Under the pieces are notes generated by a model that did not search any database, was not told where the DNA came from, and saw nothing but the letters and a program-made list of their open reading frames with translations. The position numbers and the translations under genes are program-made. From positions 1 to 45,429 of the forward strand of contig JAGAZE010000019.1 in NCBI GenBank assembly GCA_017940185.1: a stretch of DNA of 45,429 bases, written 5' to 3'. Each line of letters begins with the position of its first letter. The first letter of the stretch is position 1. This stretch comes from Bacteroidaceae bacterium. Lineage in GTDB: Bacteria; Bacteroidota; Bacteroidia; Bacteroidales; Bacteroidaceae. Below are positions 8,353 to 16,265 of the stretch, piece by piece.

Positions 8353-9657
8353 CTATCCTATGCGTGGCATGTGGTTTTGCCATTCGCCCCGCATGGGTTG
8401 GTTGACGAGTTGGTTGGCTGCGTCGTCGTTGAAGCGTTGCGTGGTGGGATTGAAGATGAGTTGGCTTCGTCCCAGTCGCAGTGCCACGGCACCCATGTTG
8501 ACGAGTGTGCAGCTGTGGTGTCCGTTGCGTTCGTTGAGCGCGAAGGCCTGTCGGGTGCGCACGCAGTCGAGGAAGTCGGTGCGTTGTGGTTCGGGGTCGG
8601 GCAGTTCGGCCAACTTGTTCATCACGTCGGGTATGGTGCATTCGAAGCCCCGATAGACCTTGCCTTTCGGTCCCTCGATGTAGGGCACCTTTCCTTTGCT
8701 TTCAAATCCCTCGCCCTCGAGCACTATCTGGCACCCGTCGGCATAGGTATAGGTGATTTTGTGCCAGATGCCCACGGCATCGGGATGCTGCTGGGGTGCG
8801 TCGACTTCCACCTTGATGGGGAACTCATCGTCCTTGCCCAGCATGTACTGCACGGGGTCGAGGTAGTGTTGTCCCATGTCGGTGAGTCCGCCGCCGTCGT
8901 AGTCCCAGTAGCCGCGGAAGGTCTGGTGTGTGCGGTGCTCGTTGTAGGGCTTGTAGGGTGCTGGTCCGAGCCAAAGGTCGTAGTTGAGGTGTGCGGGCAC
9001 GGGTTGCGGGGTGAGGTTTTCCTTTCCCACCCAGAAGAATTTCCATGCGAAGCCAGTAGCTCCCGACACCGTGACCTTGAGCGGCCATCCCAGCATGCCG
9101 CTGTCGATGAGTTTCTTGAGTGGTGCGACGGGCGTACCCAGTCCGTAGAATGTATCTTTGAACCGGAACCATGTGTTGAGTCGGAAGATGCGTCGGTAGC
9201 GTTTCACGGCCTCCACCACGGCGCGTCCTTCGCCGATGGTGCGCGTCATGGGTTTTTCGCACATGATATCTTTTCCCGCCTTGGCAGCCTCTACCGCCAT
9301 GATGCCGTGCCAGTGGGGTGGGGTGGCGATGTGCACGATGTCGACATTGGTGTCGCGTATGAGGTCGCGAAAGTCGGCATAGGCTCTCACCTGCTCGTTG
9401 AGTTTCTGCTTTGCCGCGCTGACGGCGTTGCTCAGGTGGTGCGCATCGACATCGCAGACGGCGGTGAGTCGGCAGGTGTCGTCGCTGGAGAAGTGGAGCG
9501 ACGAGCGGCCGATGCCTCCCACACCGATGATGCCTTTGGTGAGCTGGTCGCTGGGGGCGATGTAGCCAGGACCGCCCAGCACTTTGCGCGGGACAATGGT
9601 GAAGAGACCCACGGCTCCCATTGTCTTAAGAAACGAACGTCGGTTGATATTTTTCAT
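8353..9657 (-). CDS. Tat-exported Gfo/Idh/MocA-family oxidoreductase
   Basis: A 434-residue protein starting MKNINRRSFLKTMGAVG, a twin-arginine (RRSFLK) export signal, so it is probably exported folded with its NAD(P) cofactor bound. A Rossmann motif (GVGGIGRSSLHF) follows near residue 45. MCEKPMTRTIGEG is the conserved EKP region and DMGQHYLDPVQYMLG carries the His/Asp of the catalytic region. I placed the start at ATG 9657 because it sits directly before the Tat signal; the in-frame ATG at 9810 would lie inside the upstream gene. Tat-exported Gfo/Idh proteins next to DUF1080 proteins are a recurring pair in Bacteroidetes and Planctomycetes, as far as I recall. In that pair the oxidoreductase is thought to oxidise sugar C3 and the DUF1080 protein to cleave the product. 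Substrate unknown. Confidence 0.9.
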   Translation of the reverse strand: MKNINRRSFLKTMGAVGLFTIVPRKVLGGPGYIAPSDQLTKGIIGVGGIGRSSLHFSSDDTCRLTAVCDVDAHHLSNAVSAAKQKLNEQVRAYADFRDLIRDTNVDIVHIATPPHWHGIMAVEAAKAGKDIMCEKPMTRTIGEGRAVVEAVKRYRRIFRLNTWFRFKDTFYGLGTPVAPLKKLIDSGMLGWPLKVTVSGATGFAWKFFWVGKENLTPQPVPAHLNYDLWLGPAPYKPYNEHRTHQTFRGYWDYDGGGLTDMGQHYLDPVQYMLGKDDEFPIKVEVDAPQQHPDAVGIWHKITYTYADGCQIVLEGEGFESKGKVPYIEGPKGKVYRGFECTIPDVMNKLAELPDPEPQRTDFLDCVRTRQAFALNERNGHHSCTLVNMGAVALRLGRSQLIFNPTTQRFNDDAANQLVNQPMRGEWQNHMPRIG

Positions 9658-9686
9658 AGCGTGTAGTTTTGTTGTGCTTGTGTGTG

Positions 9687-10118
9687 TTATTTTCTGCTCC
9701 ACCAGTGTCGGCGTTGCGATGAGTGGCGCTGGTCGGTGTGTCCGAGGCGTTCGCGCATCACTTGCTCGTAGGTTTTCTTTTCGCTTATCATCTGATAGAT
9801 GACGCCCCACTCGGGCAGTCCGCCCACGTTGCGGTCGTCGATGAAAAGGTCGACTTTCAGCTTGCGTGAGAAGCTACGGTTGCCTTCCTTCTGCTCTTCG
9901 GGATAGTCGCGGTTGACGGCATAGAACTCAATGCCGCGTTTGCGGCACCACTCCACAGCGTCGTCGAGCAGCTGCCCTTCGCGACAACTCCAGAGGATAA
10001 GGTTGTGGCGGTCGCGGATGAGCATTTTAAGTGTGTCGACAGCGAAGGGAATCTCGCGTCCTATTTTAGGGTATTCATGTTCGACGACGGTGCCGTCGAA
10101 GTCAATGGCGATATTCAT
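9687..10118 (-). CDS. Small HAD-superfamily phosphatase-like protein
   Basis: A 143-residue cytoplasmic protein. MNIAIDFDGT gives HAD motif I with nucleophile Asp6 and Asp8. LILWSCREG matches motif II (Ser), RKLKVDLFIDDRN holds the motif III Lys and motif IV DD. There is almost no cap domain. Similar short proteins are common in Bacteroides (a BT_0820-like group by memory), without a firmly known substrate. The start at ATG 10118 follows the wzc-like stop by 74 bases, within which lies a hairpin. It sits between the kinase gene and a Gfo/Idh gene, so a sugar-phosphate substrate is a reasonable guess but no more. Confidence 0.82.
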   Translation of the reverse strand: MNIAIDFDGTVVEHEYPKIGREIPFAVDTLKMLIRDRHNLILWSCREGQLLDDAVEWCRKRGIEFYAVNRDYPEEQKEGNRSFSRKLKVDLFIDDRNVGGLPEWGVIYQMISEKKTYEQVMRERLGHTDQRHSSQRRHWWSRK

Positions 10119-10142
10119 GTGCTTGAAAGTTGATGTTGAGCA

Positions 10143-10180
10143 AGAGAGGGCTTGCAACGTGGTGTCGCAAGCCGCTCTTT
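10143..10180 (-). terminator. Intergenic hairpin, possible terminator or attenuator after the wzc-like gene
   Basis: On the minus strand AAAGAGCGGCTTGC pairs with GCAAGCCCTCTCTT around an 11-base loop. The seven-base core GGCTTGC/GCAAGCC is perfect and is extended by AGAG/CTCT. Only a short T stretch follows, so it may reduce rather than stop readthrough into the HAD gene. Confidence 0.55.
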
Positions 10181-10192
10181 GCCAGCAATGTG

Positions 10193-12682
10193 CTATTTCT
10201 TTATAGAGTTGTCTTTCTTGTTGCCGTAGTGTGAGTTGTAGTAGTTGCCGTATGAGGCGTAATAGGAGTAGCGTCCATAGCGTCCGTAGCGTCCATACTT
10301 GCCATATCGTCCGTAGCGTCCGTAGCCGTAGTAGTAGCCATATTTCTTCTTCGACATGTCGATGCCGTTGAGCACGATGGCCATGTTGGGCAGCTTCTTG
10401 GTACGCGACAGCTCGTTGATGAGCTCGAAGGCGTTGCGCGGTGTGTAGTCGGCGCGGCACATGTAGACAGAGATGTCTGCCACACGTCCTATCTGCAACG
10501 TATCGGAAACCAGTCCGACAGGGGCGGTGTCGATGAGTATGTAGTCGTAGTGTTGTTTCAGTGTATTGAATATCACATCCAGTGAGTGGCGCGCCACAAG
10601 TTCGGTGGGGTTGGGCGGGATAGGACCAGCCAGCAACAGGTCGAGGTTGGCGTTGATACCCGAAGGGATGACCTCGCGGAGGATGTCGGCCTCGGAGGGT
10701 GTCTCGTGGACGAGCAGGTTGGTGATGCCTGTCTTCTTGTCGTGTATGTCAAACTGTTCGGCGAGTCGCGGACGGCGGATGTCGAGACCCACGATGATGG
10801 TCTTCTTGCCGAGCAAAGCGAACGACACGGCGATGTTGGAAGCATTGAATGTCTTACCTTCACCAGACGTGGTGGAGGTGAAGAGGATGACCTTCTCTCC
10901 CTCCTTGAGCATGAACTGCAAGTTGGTACGCATGCTTCGGAACACCTCCTCCATCTGGTTGTTTTGGTTTTCGTGCACCACGATATCAGCACGGTTTTTA
11001 GCCGATTCGTTTGCCACGGGCACGTCGGCCAGTATAGGCAGTGTGGTGAGGCTTGCCACGTCGTCGTGTCCTTCAATCTTAAAGCGCAGCAACTGTATGA
11101 GGAGGATGACGATGGCGGGGATGAGGAGTCCGAGTGCAAGGGCTATGAGATAAATCTGTGAGCGCTTGGGACTGACGATGGAGGTGGTCTCCGGGTCGTC
11201 GATGAGTTTACCCTTGTCGGCGGTGGCTGCCAGCGAGATGGAGTTCTCCTCGCGCTTCTGGAGCAGCATGAGATAGAGTCCCGACTTCACGTCCTGCTGT
11301 CGGCCAATCTGGTTGAGCACGCGCTCCATCTCGGGTGTGGTGCCTACCTGTCCGGAGTACTTACCCAGCTGGGACATGATGCTGCCACGTTCTATCTCAA
11401 GGTTGCGTCGGCTCGACGACAGTGCGCGGCGTATGCTGAGGTTGAGTTCATCGAGTTGTGCCGTGAGTGGTGTCACCGAGGGGTTGCTCTCCGAGGCGGT
11501 GCGTAGCAGGCGGTTGCGCTGCAGCACGATGTCGTTGTATTTTGCGATGAGTGCTGTGGCTGTGGGGTCTTCGATGCCGATGCCCGAGGGGAGGGTCTGA
11601 TAGCGGTTGATGGCTTGGTTCATGAAGTCGTTGACCGAGTTGAACAGCGCTACCTGCACGTTGATTTCAGCCATGCGCTGCTCGTAGGTATTCTGATTGG
11701 TCAGTGCTTGTCCGGCGTTGGCTTTCAGGTCGGTGAGGCCATGCTCTTTCTTATAGTCTTCAAGTGCTCCCTCGGTAGTGCCCAGTTCGGCATTGATTTT
11801 CTCGATACGTTCGTTGATGAACTTCTCCGTGCGTATGGCCACTTGGTTTTTGTCGTCGTTGGCCTGGCGGTTGTATGCCACCACGAGTTGCTTGAGGAAG
11901 TCGACGGAACGTTCGGGCACAGCATCGGTGAGTTGCAGGTTCATGATATAGGTACCCTTCGAGAACTGTGTAGCTCCCACCTTGAACTTCTTTGCTGCGC
12001 GTTCGGGTGATGTGATGGTAGCAGTAATCTCTTCACCATCTCGGAAGGACGCATAGTTGGGCGTAGTGCGCAGTGTAATTGTTCCCCGGTTGGTGGGTAT
12101 CTGCATGGGGAAGGAGTCCACCTTCTTGCTGATGTCGGCTTTTGCCTTGGTGTTGCCATTGAGGAACACTTCCACCTTACATCCGCCGCCATCGCGCTCT
12201 ATGGTGAGTGCTATGGGCGCTTTGAGGCGTTCGGCATACACAGAGTCTATGCTCACGTCGACGGGGTTGTCGACGTAGAGTGGAATGGTGCGTATGTTGC
12301 CCTTCATGCTGTATTCCACGTTGAGTTTCAGGTCGCGCACCACGTCGGTGGCCAGCGACTTCGAGCGTACTATTTCCAGCTCATTGTCGAAGCCTTCCGT
12401 TTGGCTTATCATACCCAGATTGGCCATGCCCTGCACGTTCATGGTACTGCGTGAACTTTGGCGCTCTGCCTTCACCAGCATCTTTGCCGTTGTCTGATAT
12501 ACCGTTGTGGAGTAGCGCAGTTTGATGTAGGCCAGTCCGAGGCAGATGATGAGCGACAGGATGAACCATTTCCAGTTGAGGACGAGCAGCTTGAACAGCA
12601 TCTGTGGGTCGAAGAGGCTGAGCTTCTGCGGCTGCTGTTCGGAATTGGTGTTCTCCAGTGCGTAGGTCTTGTTCTCTTCCAT
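10193..12682 (-). CDS. Wzc-type exopolysaccharide chain-length protein / bacterial tyrosine kinase
   Basis: An 829-residue inner-membrane protein controlling polymer length and export of an exopolysaccharide or capsule. The first membrane segment (about residues 30-52) precedes a Wzz-type periplasmic domain with long coiled-coil stretches (about residues 270-450). The second membrane segment (about 513-538) precedes the cytoplasmic BY-kinase domain: Walker A TSGEGKTFNASN, Walker A' VGLDIRRPRL and Walker B ILIDTAPVG. The C-terminal tail (last ~52 residues) contains 17 tyrosines in GRYGRYGKY-type repeats; such Tyr clusters are the autophosphorylation sites of Wzc, here unusually long and regular. 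The gene lies downstream of the initiating sugar-phosphate transferase and rmlA. No clear promoter is visible in the 91 bases before it; TACATTCG (minus strand, 12709-12716) is one mismatch from a -7 box. Confidence 0.95.
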   Translation of the reverse strand: MEENKTYALENTNSEQQPQKLSLFDPQMLFKLLVLNWKWFILSLIICLGLAYIKLRYSTTVYQTTAKMLVKAERQSSRSTMNVQGMANLGMISQTEGFDNELEIVRSKSLATDVVRDLKLNVEYSMKGNIRTIPLYVDNPVDVSIDSVYAERLKAPIALTIERDGGGCKVEVFLNGNTKAKADISKKVDSFPMQIPTNRGTITLRTTPNYASFRDGEEITATITSPERAAKKFKVGATQFSKGTYIMNLQLTDAVPERSVDFLKQLVVAYNRQANDDKNQVAIRTEKFINERIEKINAELGTTEGALEDYKKEHGLTDLKANAGQALTNQNTYEQRMAEINVQVALFNSVNDFMNQAINRYQTLPSGIGIEDPTATALIAKYNDIVLQRNRLLRTASESNPSVTPLTAQLDELNLSIRRALSSSRRNLEIERGSIMSQLGKYSGQVGTTPEMERVLNQIGRQQDVKSGLYLMLLQKREENSISLAATADKGKLIDDPETTSIVSPKRSQIYLIALALGLLIPAIVILLIQLLRFKIEGHDDVASLTTLPILADVPVANESAKNRADIVVHENQNNQMEEVFRSMRTNLQFMLKEGEKVILFTSTTSGEGKTFNASNIAVSFALLGKKTIIVGLDIRRPRLAEQFDIHDKKTGITNLLVHETPSEADILREVIPSGINANLDLLLAGPIPPNPTELVARHSLDVIFNTLKQHYDYILIDTAPVGLVSDTLQIGRVADISVYMCRADYTPRNAFELINELSRTKKLPNMAIVLNGIDMSKKKYGYYYGYGRYGRYGKYGRYGRYGRYSYYASYGNYYNSHYGNKKDNSIKK

Positions 12683-12773
12683 TATTTTGTAGAGGTTTGT
12701 GTGATAATTAGCGAATGTAGTTGTTGAATGTTATCAGTGTTATCGCCTGCCATTCATTGTCAGTGATGGGAGT

Positions 12774-13649
12774 CTATTGTTCCTGTGCCAGTTGCAGCAA
12801 GTATTGTCCGTACTCGTTTTTTGCCATGGGTTGTGCCAGTTGTACGAGTTTTTCTCGTGTGATCCACCCGTGACGGTAGGCTATCTCTTCCAAGCATGCT
12901 ACTTTGAGACCTTGACGTTTTTCTATCACCTCGATGAATGTGGATGCTTCGGAGAGGCTGTCGTGTGTGCCAGTGTCGAGCCATGCGAAGCCGCGTTGCA
13001 GCTTCTTCACCTTCAGTATGCCCTGCTGCAGATATTCCTGGTTGACGGTGGTGATTTCCAGTTCGCCGCGGGCACTGGGCTTGATATGTTTGGCGATATC
13101 TACTACCGAGTTGGGGTAGAAGTAGAGTCCCACCACGGCGTAGTTGCTCTTCGGCTCTTTGGGTTTCTCCTCTATGCTGAGGCAGTTGCCCTGTTCGTCG
13201 ATTTCTGCCACTCCGTAGCGTTCGGGGTCGTTGACATAGTAGCCAAAGACGGTGGCGAGCCCCTGTTCGGCGTTACGCACGCTCTGTTGCAGCAGTGGTT
13301 CGAAGCCCGAGCCGCAGAAGATGTTATCGCCCAGTACGAGGCATGCCGTGTCGTCGCCGATAAACTCTTCGCCGATGATGAAAGCCTGTGCCAGCCCGTC
13401 GGGTGAGGGCTGTTCGGCATAGGTGAACTTCACGCCGTAGTCGCTGCCGTCGCCCAGCAGACGGCGGAAGGCGGGAAGGTCGTAGGGAGTGGAGATGATG
13501 AGTATGTCGTTAATGCCTGCCAGCATGAGCGTGGAGATGGGGTAGTAGATCATCGGTTTGTCGAAGATGGGGATGAGCTGCTTGCTGATGCCGCGGGTGA
13601 TGGGGTAGAGGCGTGTGCCAGAACCGCCTGCTAATACGATGCCTTTCAT
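12774..13649 (-). CDS. rmlA: Glucose-1-phosphate thymidylyltransferase
   Basis: A 291-residue cytoplasmic enzyme that makes dTDP-glucose from glucose-1-phosphate and dTTP, the first step to dTDP-L-rhamnose and other dTDP-6-deoxysugars. [20 protein letters not shown] carries the nucleotide-binding GGxGTRL signature. [24 protein letters not shown] and [11 protein letters not shown] are all characteristic of RmlA, and the length is normal. No rmlB, rmlC or rmlD lies in the window, so the rest of the pathway must be elsewhere. It is 50 bases after the sugar transferase stop and 91 before the wzc-like gene, all in one direction. The product probably feeds the polysaccharide made by these neighbours. 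Confidence 0.95.
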   Translation of the reverse strand: MKGIVLAGGSGTRLYPITRGISKQLIPIFDKPMIYYPISTLMLAGINDILIISTPYDLPAFRRLLGDGSDYGVKFTYAEQPSPDGLAQAFIIGEEFIGDDTACLVLGDNIFCGSGFEPLLQQSVRNAEQGLATVFGYYVNDPERYGVAEIDEQGNCLSIEEKPKEPKSNYAVVGLYFYPNSVVDIAKHIKPSARGELEITTVNQEYLQQGILKVKKLQRGFAWLDTGTHDSLSEASTFIEVIEKRQGLKVACLEEIAYRHGWITREKLVQLAQPMAKNEYGQYLLQLAQEQ

Positions 13650-13699
13650 GTGTGTGTCGTTGTCGTTATGAGATATTGAATTATAATTGTCGGTGTGTG

Positions 13700-15115
13700 T
13701 CAGTATGCTTTCTGGTCGGGCACGAAGATGGTCTTTACGGTGCGCAGTATGATTTTGATATCAAGCCAGAAGGTCCAGTGCTCAATGTAGTACACATCTT
13801 TTCGTATGCGCTCTTCCATCTCGCTCACCTGTCGTGTCTCTCCGCGACAGCCTGTCACCTGTGCGTAGCCAGTGATGCCAGGTTTGGAGAAGTGGCGCAC
13901 CATGAACTTGTCGACCAGTGCCGAGTATTGCTCGGTGTGCTTTGTCATGTGCGGTCGTGGTCCCACGATGCTCATGTCGCCGCGCAGCACGTTGAAGAAC
14001 TGTGGAAACTCGTCGAGGTTGGTCTTGCGCATGAAGCGTCCGAAGGGGAAGATGCGTGTGTCGTCTTTGGTGGCTTGTAAGGTGTCGCTCTCGTTGTTGA
14101 TGTGCATGGAGCGAAATTTGTAGCACTTGAAAGTCTTTCCGTCGAGTCCGGTACGCTGTTGTGTGAAGAACACCGGTCCTTTGCTTTGTCGCTTGATGAG
14201 CCATGCCACGAGAGGCAGGAAGGGGAGCATGCACAAGCACACCAGCAGGCTTACCACGATGTCGAAGGCGCGCTTCAACCATCGGTTTTCGATGTAGAAG
14301 ATGGGGTGGAGATGTGCGGTGAAGATGAGCGTGTCGCCTATGCGCTCTTGTGAGAGCGATGAGAGCAGGTTGTCTTTGGTGAAAGGCACGAAGTGGAAGC
14401 GTACCAAAGCCCTGTCGCAGGCACGGAGCAGTGCTGAAATGTTGTCGCCGTCGAGTGTGGTGCAGCAGAACACGTCCTGCAGGTTGTTGCCCTCTTCGTG
14501 CTGCGCCTGCTCTTGCAGCCGTTGCAGCAGCCGGTCGGTAGTGCCGAGATATTTGGGCATCTCTTCCGTGTCGGGGCCTGGTACGTCGGCGTAGTAACCT
14601 CGCATCACGTGGGTGCTCTGAAGATTGGCATCAATGAGGTTTACCACCTGACGTATGATGTCGGCACTCCCGACGTAGACGCCTGTGTTGGCAACGCGCT
14701 GATGCGTGCTGCGCATGCGCAACACCTGCAGCAACACCATGTTGGCAAGTAGCAGCAGAAGGTAGCAGCAGGGCAAGAAGATGAGGATGAACGAGAAAAA
14801 CTCTCCCGCATCGTAGATGATACGCAACACTACAAAGCACAATGCGCAGTAGCCCACGGCAACCTTTAGCGTGCTCACTGCCGTCCAGCGCAGGGTGGGC
14901 AGTGACTGGCGCCAATTTCTCCACACCAGCCATGCGGCTAACAGAAACGATACCGTGGAGACAAAGAACACGAGACGACCAGGGTAGGAGATGGGCTCGG
15001 GAATGACGTGGGGTACAATGCGATAGAAGAGAAAAAGCAGCAGGTTGACCAACACTAAGTCGCACAATACCAAAATGGTGCGATAGTAGTAGGCAGTATT
15101 TACTTTGTTGATCAT
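13700..15115 (-). CDS. Polyprenyl-phosphate sugar-1-phosphate transferase (WcaJ/WbaP-like)
   Basis: A 471-residue membrane enzyme that begins exopolysaccharide repeat-unit synthesis by moving a sugar-1-phosphate from a nucleotide sugar to undecaprenyl phosphate. Four to five N-terminal membrane segments (about residues 10-135) precede a CoA-binding-like middle. The C-terminal transferase domain begins at [11 protein letters not shown] (about residue 280), with [28 protein letters not shown] and VGPRPHM as the family's catalytic motifs. I chose ATG 15115 because an open frame extends upstream to 15304 but that part has no membrane or domain content and crosses the promoter. It heads the minus-strand block 4108-15115 and has its own promoter (15188-15217). 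Confidence 0.93.
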   Translation of the reverse strand: MINKVNTAYYYRTILVLCDLVLVNLLLFLFYRIVPHVIPEPISYPGRLVFFVSTVSFLLAAWLVWRNWRQSLPTLRWTAVSTLKVAVGYCALCFVVLRIIYDAGEFFSFILIFLPCCYLLLLLANMVLLQVLRMRSTHQRVANTGVYVGSADIIRQVVNLIDANLQSTHVMRGYYADVPGPDTEEMPKYLGTTDRLLQRLQEQAQHEEGNNLQDVFCCTTLDGDNISALLRACDRALVRFHFVPFTKDNLLSSLSQERIGDTLIFTAHLHPIFYIENRWLKRAFDIVVSLLVCLCMLPFLPLVAWLIKRQSKGPVFFTQQRTGLDGKTFKCYKFRSMHINNESDTLQATKDDTRIFPFGRFMRKTNLDEFPQFFNVLRGDMSIVGPRPHMTKHTEQYSALVDKFMVRHFSKPGITGYAQVTGCRGETRQVSEMEERIRKDVYYIEHWTFWLDIKIILRTVKTIFVPDQKAY

Positions 15116-15187
15116 AATTGGTGCTCTCTGGAGGTGTGCCGTTGGTGCTTCGGGAGCGGGCACAATTATCCTATTATATATAGGGTG

Positions 15188-15217
15188 CAAAGTTACAAAA
15201 AAGAATGTTAGTGCAAA
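15188..15217 (-). promoter_or_regulatory. Bacteroidetes-type promoter of the exopolysaccharide block
   Basis: On the minus strand, TTTG (15217-15214) is followed after 18 bases by TAACTTTG (15195-15188), matching the TTTG/TAnnTTTG pattern of Bacteroidetes primary sigma factor promoters. Transcription would start near 15182, giving a leader of about 65 bases that contains the palindromic CCTATTATATATAGG. Confidence 0.75.
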
Positions 15218-15230
15218 ATATCGTGCCCAT

Positions 15231-16184
15231 TTATTCACGTTCTCTCCATCGGCGCCCTTGGTGCATACCTCGTGTGCGCATGTGGCCGACGAGACGGTCG
15301 ACAAACTCGTGGTTCTTCAGATTCCATCGTGGTGCCACCACCATTTGCGGCGGTGCCTGTGAGAGCAGACGCTCCACAACGATGTCGGGGCGGAGGTGTT
15401 CCAAGTAGTCGGCAACAAAGGGCAGATACTCTTCTGGCGTGAGTAGCGGGAAGGGGCGTTCGGCATATTGCTGTGCCAGGGGCGTGTTGCAGACTACCTG
15501 TAACTGGTGGAGTTTCAGCAGGGTGATGGGCAGTGCGTTGACGACAGACAGTTGATCGATGTGTTCTTCAAGGCATGTGTTGGGCAGTCCTATAATCAGG
15601 TGTATGCCCACGGTGAGTCCGTGTCGGGTGGCTGCGCGATGGATGGCGTCGATGCTACATGCCACATCGTGGCCACGGTGGATGGAGCGTAATATGTCAT
15701 CGCGCAGACTCTCCACCCCAATCTCGAGTACTACGCAGGTGTGGCGCGACAGTTGCTCAAGGTAGGCGAGTACTTCTTCCGACAAGCAGTCGGGACGTGT
15801 GGAAATCACAATACCCACCACGCCGTCGACAGACAGTGCCTCTTCGTAACATCGTTGTAATTCAGAGAGTTGTCCGTATGTGTTCGAGTATGACTGAAAG
15901 TATGCCATGAATCGCATCTGCGGGTGCTTTCTTCTGAAGAATTGTTTGCCTGCCTCCAGCTGTTGACTAACGGCTTTTGCCTCGCGGCAGTAGGCTGGTA
16001 CAAACGACTCATTGTTGCAGTAGGTGCATCCTGTTCGAGAAAGGTGCCCATCGCGGTTAGGGCAGGTGAAACCTCCATCGACCGACAGCTTCTGAACGGG
16101 AAATGGAAAACGCTCCGACAGCCATTCGCCATAGCTGTGGAAAGGAAAGGAAGAAGTGGAGGAAGTAAGCGTGTTTTTTGACAT
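15231..16184 (-). CDS. Radical SAM protein of the YhcC family (TIGR01212)
   Basis: A 317-residue protein. Near residue 40, TCPNRDGHLSRTGCTYC contains the cluster-binding cysteines in the C-x11-C-x2-C spacing typical of the YhcC/TIGR01212 group rather than the usual CxxxCxxC. GVVGIVISTRPDCL and VVLEIGVESLRD are the strand motifs of the radical SAM barrel, and GIHLIIGLPNTCLEEH is also conserved in the group. The function of this family is not settled as far as I know. The start at ATG 16184 sits only about nine bases after a good -7 box, so the transcript may be almost leaderless. It is divergent from the dipeptidyl peptidase gene and 115 bases upstream of the sugar transferase gene, which has its own promoter. 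Confidence 0.9.
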   Translation of the reverse strand: MSKNTLTSSTSSFPFHSYGEWLSERFPFPVQKLSVDGGFTCPNRDGHLSRTGCTYCNNESFVPAYCREAKAVSQQLEAGKQFFRRKHPQMRFMAYFQSYSNTYGQLSELQRCYEEALSVDGVVGIVISTRPDCLSEEVLAYLEQLSRHTCVVLEIGVESLRDDILRSIHRGHDVACSIDAIHRAATRHGLTVGIHLIIGLPNTCLEEHIDQLSVVNALPITLLKLHQLQVVCNTPLAQQYAERPFPLLTPEEYLPFVADYLEHLRPDIVVERLLSQAPPQMVVAPRWNLKNHEFVDRLVGHMRTRGMHQGRRWRERE

Positions 16185-16192
16185 AAGCGTTG

Positions 16193-16225
16193 CAAATGTA
16201 AAAATATCTGCCTACTTTTGCCAAA
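16193..16225 (-). promoter_or_regulatory. Promoter of the radical SAM gene
   Basis: Minus strand TTTG (16225-16222), 21 bases, then TACATTTG (16200-16193). The start codon is at 16184, so the leader would be only a few bases long. Confidence 0.6.
16213..16220 (+). promoter_or_regulatory. -7 box of the dipeptidyl peptidase-uvrA operon
   Basis: TACTTTTG matches TAnnTTTG. The -33 element is weak (TTGC near 16190). It lies inside the spacer of the divergent radical SAM promoter, so the two promoters overlap. The predicted leader to ATG 16266 is about 40 bases. Confidence 0.5.
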
Positions 16226-16265
16226 TCGACCAAAGCAAATCAACAATCCTTATACAACAAAGCTC

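Noticed and set aside
13700-15304. Longer N-terminus for the sugar transferase (start at 15304)
   Set aside because: The added 63 residues overlap the promoter and have no membrane or domain features; ATG 15115 sits directly before the first membrane segment.
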